A DNA stretch of 44,556 nt from an uncultured Collinsella sp. (GTDB lineage: Bacteria; Actinomycetota; Coriobacteriia; Coriobacteriales; Coriobacteriaceae): assembly GCA_902493895.1 (NCBI GenBank), contig CABUQW010000012.1:1-44556 (forward strand), read 5' to 3'. The position numbers were made by a program, and so were the translations under genes. Under the pieces are notes generated by a model. That model saw only the letters and a list, made by a program, of their open reading frames with translations. It had not been told where the DNA came from and did not search any database. Position 1 is the first letter of the stretch. Every line of letters starts with the position of its first letter. Below are positions 6,807 to 13,036 of this stretch, one piece after another.

Positions 6807-6983
6807 TCTAGGCGTCACCTCAAAGAGATCGGCGCCGAGCTCGTCGGCGATGGCCTGAGTTACGACAGCGGTGTGGCCCTGTGCCGAGTAGTAGGCCACG
6901 AGGACGTTACCGTCTGCAGCGGGCACTGCGGCGGGCTCGTCCTCGACAGCCGACTGGTCCTCGGCGGCGGCTTGGTTGGTCCG
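6792..6983 (-). pseudogene. Flavodoxin-type protein fragment (N-terminal FMN-binding part)
   Basis: The reverse strand is open from 6983 to a TAG at 6794-6792 and reads an Ala/Glu/Pro-rich linker followed by GNVLVAYYSAQGHTAVVTQA, IADELGADLFEVTP and a premature stop. LVAYYSAQGHT is the phosphate-binding first strand and loop of flavodoxins, and the acidic linker is typical of secreted or lipoprotein flavodoxins. There is no start codon or signal peptide upstream (a TAA stop lies at 6986-6984), and the remaining two thirds of the domain is missing. It is a relic lying between the two aldo/keto reductase genes, and the 6793-6806 operator motif overlaps its end. Confidence 0.6.
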
Positions 6984-6997
6984 TTATCGTCTGAGCG

Positions 6998-7846
6998 CTA
7001 CTCCTGCGCGTCGAAATCGGGGCGTATGGCCAGGTAGCCCGCGAGTGCTTCCTCAGTGGCGGTGTAGTAGGTCATGGTCCCGTCGAGCTTGGCAATCTCG
7101 GCCATCTCGTCTTCGGTGAGGGAGAAGTCGAAGATGTTCGCGTTGTCGGCGATGTGGGCGGGGTTCTTGGAGCCGGGGATGATGGAGGTGCCCATCTGCA
7201 CGTGCCAGCGCAGGATCACTTGGGCCGGGGTCTTGCCGTACTTCTCGGCGAGAGCGACGAAGACGGGCTCCTCCAGAAGACCTTTGTCGCCGTGGCCGAG
7301 CGGGTACCACGCCTCGATCACCGTGCCGTACGGCGCGAGGTAGGCGCGCAGGTCGCGCTGGGCGTGGTAGGGGTGGCACTCAACGGTCACGAGCTGCGGC
7401 TTGATGTCGGCGACCTCGATGACCTCGGCAATCTTGTCTTGCGGGAAGTTGGAGAGGCCGAGGGCGCGCACCTTGCCCGCGCGGTACGCCTCCTCCATCG
7501 TGCGCCACGCGGCCAGATAGTCGCCTACCGGCTGGTGCAGGATGAGCATGTCGACGTAGTCGAGCCCCAGGCGCTGGAGCGTGGCGTCCACCGCCGGCAT
7601 GCCCGCGTCGTAGACGCTCGGCCAAAGCTTGGTGGAGACGAAGATCTTGTCGCGCGCGATGCCGCTTTTGGCGATAGCACGGCCCACGGCGCGCTCGTTC
7701 ATGTAGGCGTTGGCGGTGTCGATGTGCTCGTAGCTAGCCGCGAGCGCGGCGGTTGCGGCCGCCTCGGCCTCGGCCGGGGTCATGAGGAAGGTGCCCAAAC
7801 CCTCGATGGGCATCTCTACGTCGTTGTTGAGCTTCAGATACTCCAT
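6998..7846 (-). CDS. Aldo/keto reductase (second copy)
   Basis: A 282-residue aldo/keto reductase with catalytic Asp43 and Tyr48 (HIDTANAYMNE), Lys73 (VSTKLW) and His104 (LILHQPVGD), and the cofactor segment IPGSKNPAHIADN. It differs clearly from the neighbouring reductase, so it is not a recent duplicate. The start has a strong TTAAGGAGGAG ribosome binding site. It is divergent from the LysR regulator, with one shared operator-like motif between them, and is probably activated by it. The carbonyl substrate is unknown. Confidence 0.9.
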   Translation of the reverse strand: MEYLKLNNDVEMPIEGLGTFLMTPAEAEAAATAALAASYEHIDTANAYMNERAVGRAIAKSGIARDKIFVSTKLWPSVYDAGMPAVDATLQRLGLDYVDMLILHQPVGDYLAAWRTMEEAYRAGKVRALGLSNFPQDKIAEVIEVADIKPQLVTVECHPYHAQRDLRAYLAPYGTVIEAWYPLGHGDKGLLEEPVFVALAEKYGKTPAQVILRWHVQMGTSIIPGSKNPAHIADNANIFDFSLTEDEMAEIAKLDGTMTYYTATEEALAGYLAIRPDFDAQE

Positions 7847-7928
7847 GGTCTCCTCCTTAATGGTGACATTTCGAATACAAGGCTACGGCGTTTACTGACG
7901 TGCGAGAAGTTCACGTTGGAATGATGGA

Positions 7929-7942
7929 TATAACCATGGGGT
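7929..7942. promoter_or_regulatory. Third copy of the LysR-type operator-like motif, in the divergent promoter region
   Basis: TATAACCATGGGGT matches the TATAAC-N4-GGGT motif found twice at 6768-6806. It lies 34 bases before the LysR start codon and about 80 bases from the start of the divergent aldo/keto reductase, the usual position for LysR autoregulation and target activation. Confidence 0.5.
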
Positions 7943-7975
7943 ATATACGGCACATAATGCGTGACAGGAGGATCG

Positions 7976-8875
7976 ATGTACAACCCACAACTTGACACTT
8001 TCATCCGCGTGGCGGAGGCGGGCAGCTTCTCCAAGGCGGCACAAGAGTCCTTCATCACGCCCACGGCCGTCATCAAGCAGATGAACCTGTTGGAGTCGCG
8101 GCTAGGCCTTACGCTGTTCCACCGATCGCATCAGGGGCTTTCGCTTACGCGAGCAGGTAGGTCGCTGCTCGCCGACGCCCGCCATATCGTGCAGTACTCT
8201 CAAGAATCAATCGCACGCGCCCGCGTCGCCGAGCGCGGAGAGAAGCGCATCATCCGCGTGGGAGTGTCGCTCATGACGCCCAGCACGCCGCTCACGAAGC
8301 TGTGGCCGAAGGTGAAGGAACGTTGCCCCGGCATGAGCCTTCAGGTGGTCACGTTTGAAAACACACCCTCGGCGGCGCGCGGTTTGGCGAACCTCGGGCA
8401 AGACATGGATATCGTGGCGGGGATTTTCGACGATGCCTTTCTTAAAGAGCGCGGGTGCCTGGGCCTCGAGCTTTCGCGCGAGCCGCTCTGGTGCGCCGTT
8501 CCCGTCGACAACGAACTTGCCAAACGCGACATCGTCACATTCGACGACCTCCACAATCACAGTCTTATGCTTATACGCCGGGGCTGGAACGCCGAAATCG
8601 ACCGCGTGCGCGACGAGATACTCTTGCATCATCCTCAAATCGCGCTCGTAGACTTCCCGCAATATCGGGCGGAGGTGTTCAATCGCGGCGCGAACGAGGA
8701 CCTCGCGCTTGCGACGCTGCCGTTGTGGGCCAACGTCCACCCCATGCTCAAAACCGTCCCTACCGATTGGGACTGTCTCGTGTCTTACGGGCTGCTTCAT
8801 TCGTCGCACCCCGCAGACCATGTGCGGGAGTTCCTCGATGCGGTGTCTGCCGTGCTCGAGACAGAGCATCGATAG
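7976..8875 (+). CDS. LysR-family transcriptional regulator
   Basis: The 299-residue protein begins MYNPQLDTFIRVAEAGSFSK, with the classic LysR winged helix (FITPTAVIKQMNLLE as recognition region, LGLTLFHRS and LTRAG in the wing), followed by a periplasmic-binding-protein-like effector domain starting near residue 90 (IRVGVSL). The ATG at 7976 follows AGGAGG and is preferred over an earlier in-frame ATG. Its position divergent from the aldo/keto reductase and the shared motif suggest it controls both reductases and the alcohol dehydrogenase. The effector is unknown; a toxic aldehyde or ketone would make sense. Confidence 0.9.
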   Translation: MYNPQLDTFIRVAEAGSFSKAAQESFITPTAVIKQMNLLESRLGLTLFHRSHQGLSLTRAGRSLLADARHIVQYSQESIARARVAERGEKRIIRVGVSLMTPSTPLTKLWPKVKERCPGMSLQVVTFENTPSAARGLANLGQDMDIVAGIFDDAFLKERGCLGLELSREPLWCAVPVDNELAKRDIVTFDDLHNHSLMLIRRGWNAEIDRVRDEILLHHPQIALVDFPQYRAEVFNRGANEDLALATLPLWANVHPMLKTVPTDWDCLVSYGLLHSSHPADHVREFLDAVSAVLETEHR

Positions 8876-9018
8876 GCAATCGCGAGCAGATGCGCTTATG
8901 CCTATGGGAATAACGGGAACTGGCTTCTGAACTCACGTTTTGATACCGTCGAGTACCGCCTGATGCTGTTTCGGCGTCGCCATAGAGCAAAGCCATCAGC
9001 GAAATAACGGGAATAACA

Positions 9019-9053
9019 GCCTCCGAACCTTCTGTTCGGAGGCTTTCTTTTTG
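9019..9053 (+). terminator. Rho-independent terminator downstream of the LysR gene
   Basis: GCCTCCGAAC (9019-9028), loop CTTCT, GTTCGGAGGC (9034-9043), then TTTCTTTTTG. A textbook plus-strand terminator. The 140 bases between the LysR stop and this hairpin hold nothing recognisable. Confidence 0.85.
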
Positions 9054-9104
9054 CATGTCTGCCTAAACGACTCCTTGCCAAAGCCCCTTGAGCATCGGGC
9101 GGCA

Positions 9105-9545
9105 TTATTGAGCGTGGGCGCTATCGTAGGTATCTTTGATCTCTTCCGGCAAATCGTCGGGAATCAGCGCCTTCACTCTATCCTCGTTGCCATCTTGGAT
9201 CGCCTGCTCGTAGTACCAGCATTTGAACTTCAACATATCCAGCGCACGGTTCATGTTCGCGATTTCCGATTCCATGTGGGCCTTCCGCTCCTCGAACATG
9301 GCCTTGCGCTTGGGATATGTCGATGGGCCCTCCGCGCACCATTCCATGAACAGCCGGATGTCTTTGATCTCCATCCCAGCCTTCTTCAGGCATTCGATGA
9401 CCCGAAGCGCCTCGAGTTCCGTATCGCCGAATCGGCGAATGCCGGACGTCCGCTCCAATTCCGGAAACAATCCCTGCTTGTCGTAATAACGCAGCGTGGA
9501 AACGGGCAGATCGAACATCTCCGCCACCTGTCCGATTGTGTACAT
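9105..9545 (-). CDS. MerR-family transcriptional regulator
   Basis: The 146-residue protein starts MYTIGQVAEMFDLPVSTLRY with the MerR helix-turn-helix and wing (SGIRRFGDTELEALRVIECL), followed by a coiled coil (FEERKAHMESEIANMNRALD). A short C-terminal tail follows instead of a large ligand domain; no metal-binding cysteine pattern is evident. GGAGGGACC precedes the ATG at 9545. It is divergent from the CMD/cupin, hydrolase and flavoprotein genes, and an inverted repeat inside the promoter between them fits the MerR mechanism of promoter untwisting. Such small MerR proteins often regulate oxidoreductase genes in gut bacteria. Confidence 0.9.
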   Translation of the reverse strand: MYTIGQVAEMFDLPVSTLRYYDKQGLFPELERTSGIRRFGDTELEALRVIECLKKAGMEIKDIRLFMEWCAEGPSTYPKRKAMFEERKAHMESEIANMNRALDMLKFKCWYYEQAIQDGNEDRVKALIPDDLPEEIKDTYDSAHAQ

Positions 9546-9576
9546 GGTCCCTCCGGACAAATCTAGAATTTACTCC

Positions 9577-9604
9577 TTGACCTAAAGTTAGGTTTAGGTA
9601 TTAC
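9577..9604 (+). promoter_or_regulatory. Promoter with MerR-type inverted repeat between -35 and -10
   Basis: TTGACC (9577-9582) can serve as -35 and TATTAC (9599-9604) as -10. Between and overlapping them is the perfect inverted repeat CCTAAA-GTTAGG-TTTAGG (9581-9598). A dyad in the spacer is the hallmark of MerR-activated promoters. The first intact gene on the plus strand starts at 9823, so the leader would be over 200 bases and would include a gene remnant. Confidence 0.55.
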
Positions 9605-9663
9605 GTTTATTTTCGTTAATACAAATCGGGAGCGCAAGGGATTTTCGCCAAAGGCGCACGCTT

Positions 9664-9759
9664 GCCGGAACGGTTTTCGCCGGCGGCGTGAACGACGTGG
9701 GCGATATCGCCGGGCATCCTGCTCTGGAGCGGGCGCGACGGATAGGCATGGGAATCTAG
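9664..9759 (+). pseudogene. C-terminal fragment of an iron-sulfur flavoprotein/NADPH-dependent FMN reductase-like gene
   Basis: One frame reads LAGTVFAGGVNDVGDIAGHP, then ALERARRIGMGI and a TAG at 9757-9759. The pattern AGGV-x-GDI-GHPALE-A-x-GM resembles the tail of NAD(P)H-dependent FMN reductase family proteins, where this segment packs at the end of the flavodoxin fold. No start or upstream domain exists. A full-length relative is found at 11709-12239, though with a different tail. This identification is from memory of the family and is tentative. Confidence 0.35.
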
Positions 9760-9822
9760 GCGGGCAGCTTGGACGCGCGGAAGCAGTTTGTACTCAAAAC
9801 CATCGACAGGAGGAAATCGATC

Positions 9823-10587
9823 ATGACAATTAAACAGACGGCAGGTAGAGATGCCCTGGGGGACTTTGCCCCCAAATTTGCACAGCTCAATGACGATGTG
9901 CTGTTCGGCGAGGTATGGAGTCGAGAAGACGGGCTTTCCCTTCGAGATCGCAGCATAGTGACGGTGGTTGCCCTAATGGCGCAGGGCCTGACGGACTCTT
10001 CGTTTCAATATCATCTGATGTCCGCAAAGAACAATGGCGTGACCAGGGCTGAGATAGCGGAAATCCTTACGCATGCGGCGTTTTATGCGGGATGGCCCAA
10101 GGCGTGGGCGGCCTTTCGCATGGCGAAGGAGGTCTGGGCGGATGACAATGCCGCTGATGCAAGAGCTAAGCATCAAAACGAGATGGGCTTTCCCATCGGT
10201 GCCCCCAACGACGCATTTGCGAAGTACTTTATCGGGCAAAGCTACCTCGCGCCCCTTTCCACCGAGCAGGTCGGCATTTACAACGTTACGTTTGAGCCTG
10301 GCTGCCGCAACAACTGGCACACCCATCACGCCAAAAGCGGCGGCGGGCAGATTCTCGTCTGCGTGGCTGGCCGAGGGTTTTACCAGGAATGGGGCAAACC
10401 GGCACAGGAGCTGTGCTCCGGCGATGTAGTAAATATTCCCGCAGGCGTAAAGCACTGGCACGGTGCGGCGCCCGACAGCTGGTTCTCCCATCTCGCGGTG
10501 GAGGTTCCGGGCGAGGAGGCCTCCAACGAGTGGTTGGAGCCCGTGGACGACGAGCAGTACCTTAAAGCGACTGACAAGGAGGCTTAG
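9823..10587 (+). CDS. Carboxymuconolactone decarboxylase-like protein fused to a cupin domain
   Basis: A 254-residue two-domain protein. Residues about 25-110 are a CMD/AhpD-like helical domain (DRSIVTVVALMAQGLTDS, then MSAKNNGVTRAEIAEILTHA and FYAGWPKAWAAF). No CXXC is present, so it is not an AhpD peroxidase. Residues about 145-230 are a cupin with the metal-ligand motif NNWHTHHAKSGGGQILVC and VVNIPAGVKHWHGAA. The ATG at 9823 follows AGGAGG. CMD-cupin fusions are common next to MerR regulators and oxidoreductases in gut bacteria; their substrate is unknown. It is followed after 2 bases by the hydrolase gene. Confidence 0.85.
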   Translation: MTIKQTAGRDALGDFAPKFAQLNDDVLFGEVWSREDGLSLRDRSIVTVVALMAQGLTDSSFQYHLMSAKNNGVTRAEIAEILTHAAFYAGWPKAWAAFRMAKEVWADDNAADARAKHQNEMGFPIGAPNDAFAKYFIGQSYLAPLSTEQVGIYNVTFEPGCRNNWHTHHAKSGGGQILVCVAGRGFYQEWGKPAQELCSGDVVNIPAGVKHWHGAAPDSWFSHLAVEVPGEEASNEWLEPVDDEQYLKATDKEA

Positions 10588-10589
10588 GC

Positions 10590-11561
10590 ATGGAGCAGTT
10601 GAAACTGACGCAGGAATGGGACAAGGTGTTCCCCAAAAACGACAAGGTTGAGCACAGCAAGGCGACCTTCAACAACCGATACGGCATCACGCTGGCTGCT
10701 GACGTGTACGTGCCTAAGAACGCGGATGGCAAGCTGCCCGCCATCGCTGTTAGCGGCCCGTTTGGCGCTGTGAAGGAGCAGTCCTCCGGTCTGTATGCGC
10801 AGAAAATGGCGGAGCTGGGCTTTTTCGCAATTGCCTTTGACCCGTCCTATACCGGCGAGAGCGGCGGTACACCCCGCTATGTAGCATCGCCGGACATCAA
10901 CACCGAGGACTTCTGCGCAGCGGTGGATTTCCTCTCTGTGCAGGAAAGCGTTGACCCGGAGCGTATCGGCATCATCGGTATCTGCGGTTGGGGCGGCATG
11001 GCAGTCAATGCGGCGGCCATAGACACCCGTATCAAAGCTACCGCGGCTATGACCATGTACGATATGACCCGCGTGACCGCAAACGGCTATTTTGACGCCG
11101 AGGATTCCGAGCAGGAGCGCTTTGAAAAGCGGAAAGCGCTGAACGCGCAGCGCACCGAGGACTATAAAAACGGCAGCTATGCGCTGGCGGGCGGCGTGGT
11201 CGATCCGCTACCGGAGGATGCGTCGCAGTTTGTAGCGGACTATTGCGCCTACTACAAAACTCCGCGAGGCTATCATCCCCGCAGCCTGAACTCCAACGGT
11301 GGCTGGAATGTGACGTCCTCGCTGTCGTTTTTGAATATGCCGATTTTGCAATATAGCGGCGAAATCCGCTCAGCTGTGTTGCTGGTGCATGGCGAGAAGG
11401 CGCACTCCCGCTATTTCAGTGAAACCGCGTACGGCAAGCTGACGGGGGACAACAAGGAATTGCTCATTATCCCTGGTGCCAGCCACACCGACCTTTACGA
11501 TCAGACGGACATCATTCCGTTTGGAAAGCTGAAGGCATTCTTTGAGGAATATCTGAAATAA
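10590..11561 (+). CDS. Alpha/beta hydrolase, YcjY/dienelactone hydrolase-like
   Basis: The 323-residue protein has an alpha/beta hydrolase fold with an N-terminal strand pair (YGITLAADVYVPKN), the oxyanion-side segment VSGPFGAVKEQ and the acid/histidine end LIIPGASHTDLYD. The nucleophile elbow reads GIIGICGWGGMA: where YcjY-like enzymes have a Ser (CASGG or similar) there is Trp134, with Cys132 two residues before. The nucleophile may therefore be Cys, as in dienelactone hydrolase, or catalysis may be altered. It is in an operon with the CMD/cupin gene (2-base gap). Cytoplasmic; substrate unknown. Confidence 0.85.
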   Translation: MEQLKLTQEWDKVFPKNDKVEHSKATFNNRYGITLAADVYVPKNADGKLPAIAVSGPFGAVKEQSSGLYAQKMAELGFFAIAFDPSYTGESGGTPRYVASPDINTEDFCAAVDFLSVQESVDPERIGIIGICGWGGMAVNAAAIDTRIKATAAMTMYDMTRVTANGYFDAEDSEQERFEKRKALNAQRTEDYKNGSYALAGGVVDPLPEDASQFVADYCAYYKTPRGYHPRSLNSNGGWNVTSSLSFLNMPILQYSGEIRSAVLLVHGEKAHSRYFSETAYGKLTGDNKELLIIPGASHTDLYDQTDIIPFGKLKAFFEEYLK

Positions 11562-11708
11562 GGCGTGCCTTGATTCAATGCCAAGTCTCCAGCAACGATT
11601 CTTCTAAAGAGTGGGAGTAGCTGAAACGAGGCGACTGCATAGCTCCATCTGTTTTGGTTACAACAAAATGTGTGCCGCGCGCCTGCGGCATGAAGGAGGG
11701 AGATTTCT

Positions 11709-12239
11709 ATGAATATCGTTGTATTGAGCGGCAGCCCGCGTAAGGGCGCCAATACCGATACCATGGTCGAGGCGTTTGCCGAGACCGCGCGTGAGGGCGG
11801 CAATACGGTCGAGGTCGTCCGTGTTGCCAGCAAGAAAATCGCTGGTTGCCTGGGGTGTCAGTATTGCTTCGCCCATGAGGGCACTTGCGTGCAGAAGGAT
11901 GACATGGCCGACGTGATCGAGTCGCTGAAAGGCGCCGATATGGTTGTCTTCGCTTCGCCTATCTACTGGTTTGATATCACTGCGCAGGAGAAGGCCGCCA
12001 TCGACCGCCTGTACGCCTTCGGTGCTACAGGCTTCCCGTTCACCAAGACGGCCCTTTTGCTCGATAGCCACAGCGAGGGCGTCTATGATGCAGCGATTGC
12101 TATGTATAGGGCCACATGCGCGTACTGCAAGTGGGAGGACCAGGGCATTGTCACCATTAGCGGCATGACCGAGCGCGACAGCATGGCCTCCTCGCCCAAG
12201 TTGGAAGAGGTGCGAGAGCTCGCTCGCAAGCTCGCCTAA
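11709..12239 (+). CDS. Iron-sulfur flavoprotein-like NAD(P)H-dependent FMN oxidoreductase
   Basis: The 176-residue protein begins MNIVVLSGSPRKGANTD, the FMN phosphate loop of the flavodoxin-like NADPH-dependent FMN reductase family, and continues with a compact cysteine cluster Cys47-x2-Cys50-x2-Cys53-x6-Cys60. It also has MVVFASPIYWFDITAQEK at the isoalloxazine side. The cysteine spacing is like that of iron-sulfur flavoproteins, so a 4Fe-4S cluster is possible. The ribosome binding site is GGAGGG, 8 bases upstream. It lies 147 bases after the hydrolase gene; it could be in the same MerR-controlled transcript or have its own promoter. Confidence 0.85.
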   Translation: MNIVVLSGSPRKGANTDTMVEAFAETAREGGNTVEVVRVASKKIAGCLGCQYCFAHEGTCVQKDDMADVIESLKGADMVVFASPIYWFDITAQEKAAIDRLYAFGATGFPFTKTALLLDSHSEGVYDAAIAMYRATCAYCKWEDQGIVTISGMTERDSMASSPKLEEVRELARKLA

Positions 12240-12249
12240 GGACAAGAAG

Positions 12250-12321
12250 AACGCATGGCAATCGGTGTTGGTGGAAAATGCTTGCTATCCTTACCAAGAG
12301 GAATGCTGATTGCCATGCGTT
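12250..12321. repeat. Inverted repeat with perfect 14-bp arms separated by 44 bases
   Basis: AACGCATGGCAATC (12250-12263) and GATTGCCATGCGTT (12308-12321) are exact reverse complements. The repeat lies 10 bases after the flavoprotein stop codon and before the end of the decayed ATPase gene on the other strand. It could be a two-way terminator-like structure or the ends of a very small mobile remnant. No poly-T tract is present. Confidence 0.6.
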
Positions 12322-12348
12322 GATGCTTCCGCGGACAATTCCGGCGTG

Positions 12349-12851
12349 CTAAAACGCCTTCTCGTTCAAGAATTCCCTGAACGCGGGAATGTCAAAGCCA
12401 ACGAGACCACGCCCGCGCTCTCCAATGACGCCGTCCTCCAGGAGGCGGCGTTTGTATTGGCTTGCGTAGTTGCTGGCGACGCCCATGCGTTTGGCTATCT
12501 CCGAGACCCTGCTGGGGCCAGAATCGGGCAGCATCGCGAGCAAAAACTCAATGTCTTTATCGGAAAGCTCCCGATAGGTCGTTTCGAGAGAAGTCCGATG
12601 TCATGTTTTTCGAGTTGCTTAAAGATGCCATTCATGCGCGTGCGCCAGTTGCCCTGAGCCTCTTGAGCATATGTCCAATCGATGCCCACTGGGCCAATTT
12701 GAACACCGTTTATGCGCGCGTGAGGCTGTGAGAGGTAGCTATCTGCGGCTTCTTTGGTTCGCTCGATAATATCTTTGAGCATGCCTGGCATGGCGGAGAC
12801 ATTTGCTGCGATCCATGGTGGCCCCTTTGCAGGTTTTGCTAACTTTTGCAA
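12349..12851 (-). pseudogene. Decayed AAA-type ATP-binding protein gene (C-terminal winged-helix part, frameshifted)
   Basis: Two overlapping reverse-strand frames join into one product. The first (12851 to about 12575) reads GPPWIAANVSAMPGMLKD through IFKQLEKHDIGLL. The second (about 12578 to 12349) reads TTYRELSDKDIEFLLAMLP, then RVSEIAKRMGVASNYASQYK, which is a winged helix-turn-helix. That C-terminal part is like AAA/ATP-binding proteins common in Coriobacteriia and bifidobacteria. A one-base frameshift near 12575-12585 and the absence of Walker motifs show the gene is dead. The origin of the first segment is not recognised; it may come from a different gene. Confidence 0.55.
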
Positions 12852-12881
12852 CTTTTGCTAAATTTTGCAAGTTTTGCTAAC
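12834..12881. repeat. Short tandem repeat: five TTTTGC units with alternating 10- and 9-base spacing
   Basis: TTTTGC occurs at 12834, 12844, 12853, 12863 and 12872, that is a 19-base unit (TTTTGCTAACTTTTGCAAC type) present 2.5 times. The near-helical spacing resembles an operator array or iterons. It abuts the start of the decayed ATPase gene, whose winged helix might have bound it. Confidence 0.65.
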
Positions 12882-12960
12882 GGCTTAACATGTCTTGTGC
12901 CGTGGGATTGCAGGAGTGAAAAACGGGGATTCCTATTATTCCGACTACGTTGCAGCGAGT

Positions 12961-12997
12961 GGGGCCCGGAGCGCGATATTGCTGCGCTCCGGGCCCC
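12961..12997 (-). terminator. Strong G+C-rich hairpin downstream of the topoisomerase genes
   Basis: GGGGCCCGGAGCGC (12961-12974), loop GATATTGCT, GCGCTCCGGGCCCC (12984-12997): a perfect 14-bp stem, 40 bases beyond the stop codon of the gene at 13037-15277. No clear T tract follows on either strand, so it may need other factors or protect the transcript end. It resembles the hairpin at 701-724 in its GGGGCCCG arms. Confidence 0.6.
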
Positions 12998-13036
12998 GCT
13001 GCTTTGTAAAACCATGACGGTTTGACTGCCGTTGTT

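Noticed and set aside
8876..9018. Possible transposase tail between the LysR stop and the terminator
   Set aside because: Some reverse-strand residues looked ordered but no known transposase motif or terminal repeat could be recognised.
12834..12881. TTTTGC array as a CRISPR or replication origin
   Set aside because: Units are too short for CRISPR, there are no spacers, and no initiator gene or DnaA boxes are nearby.
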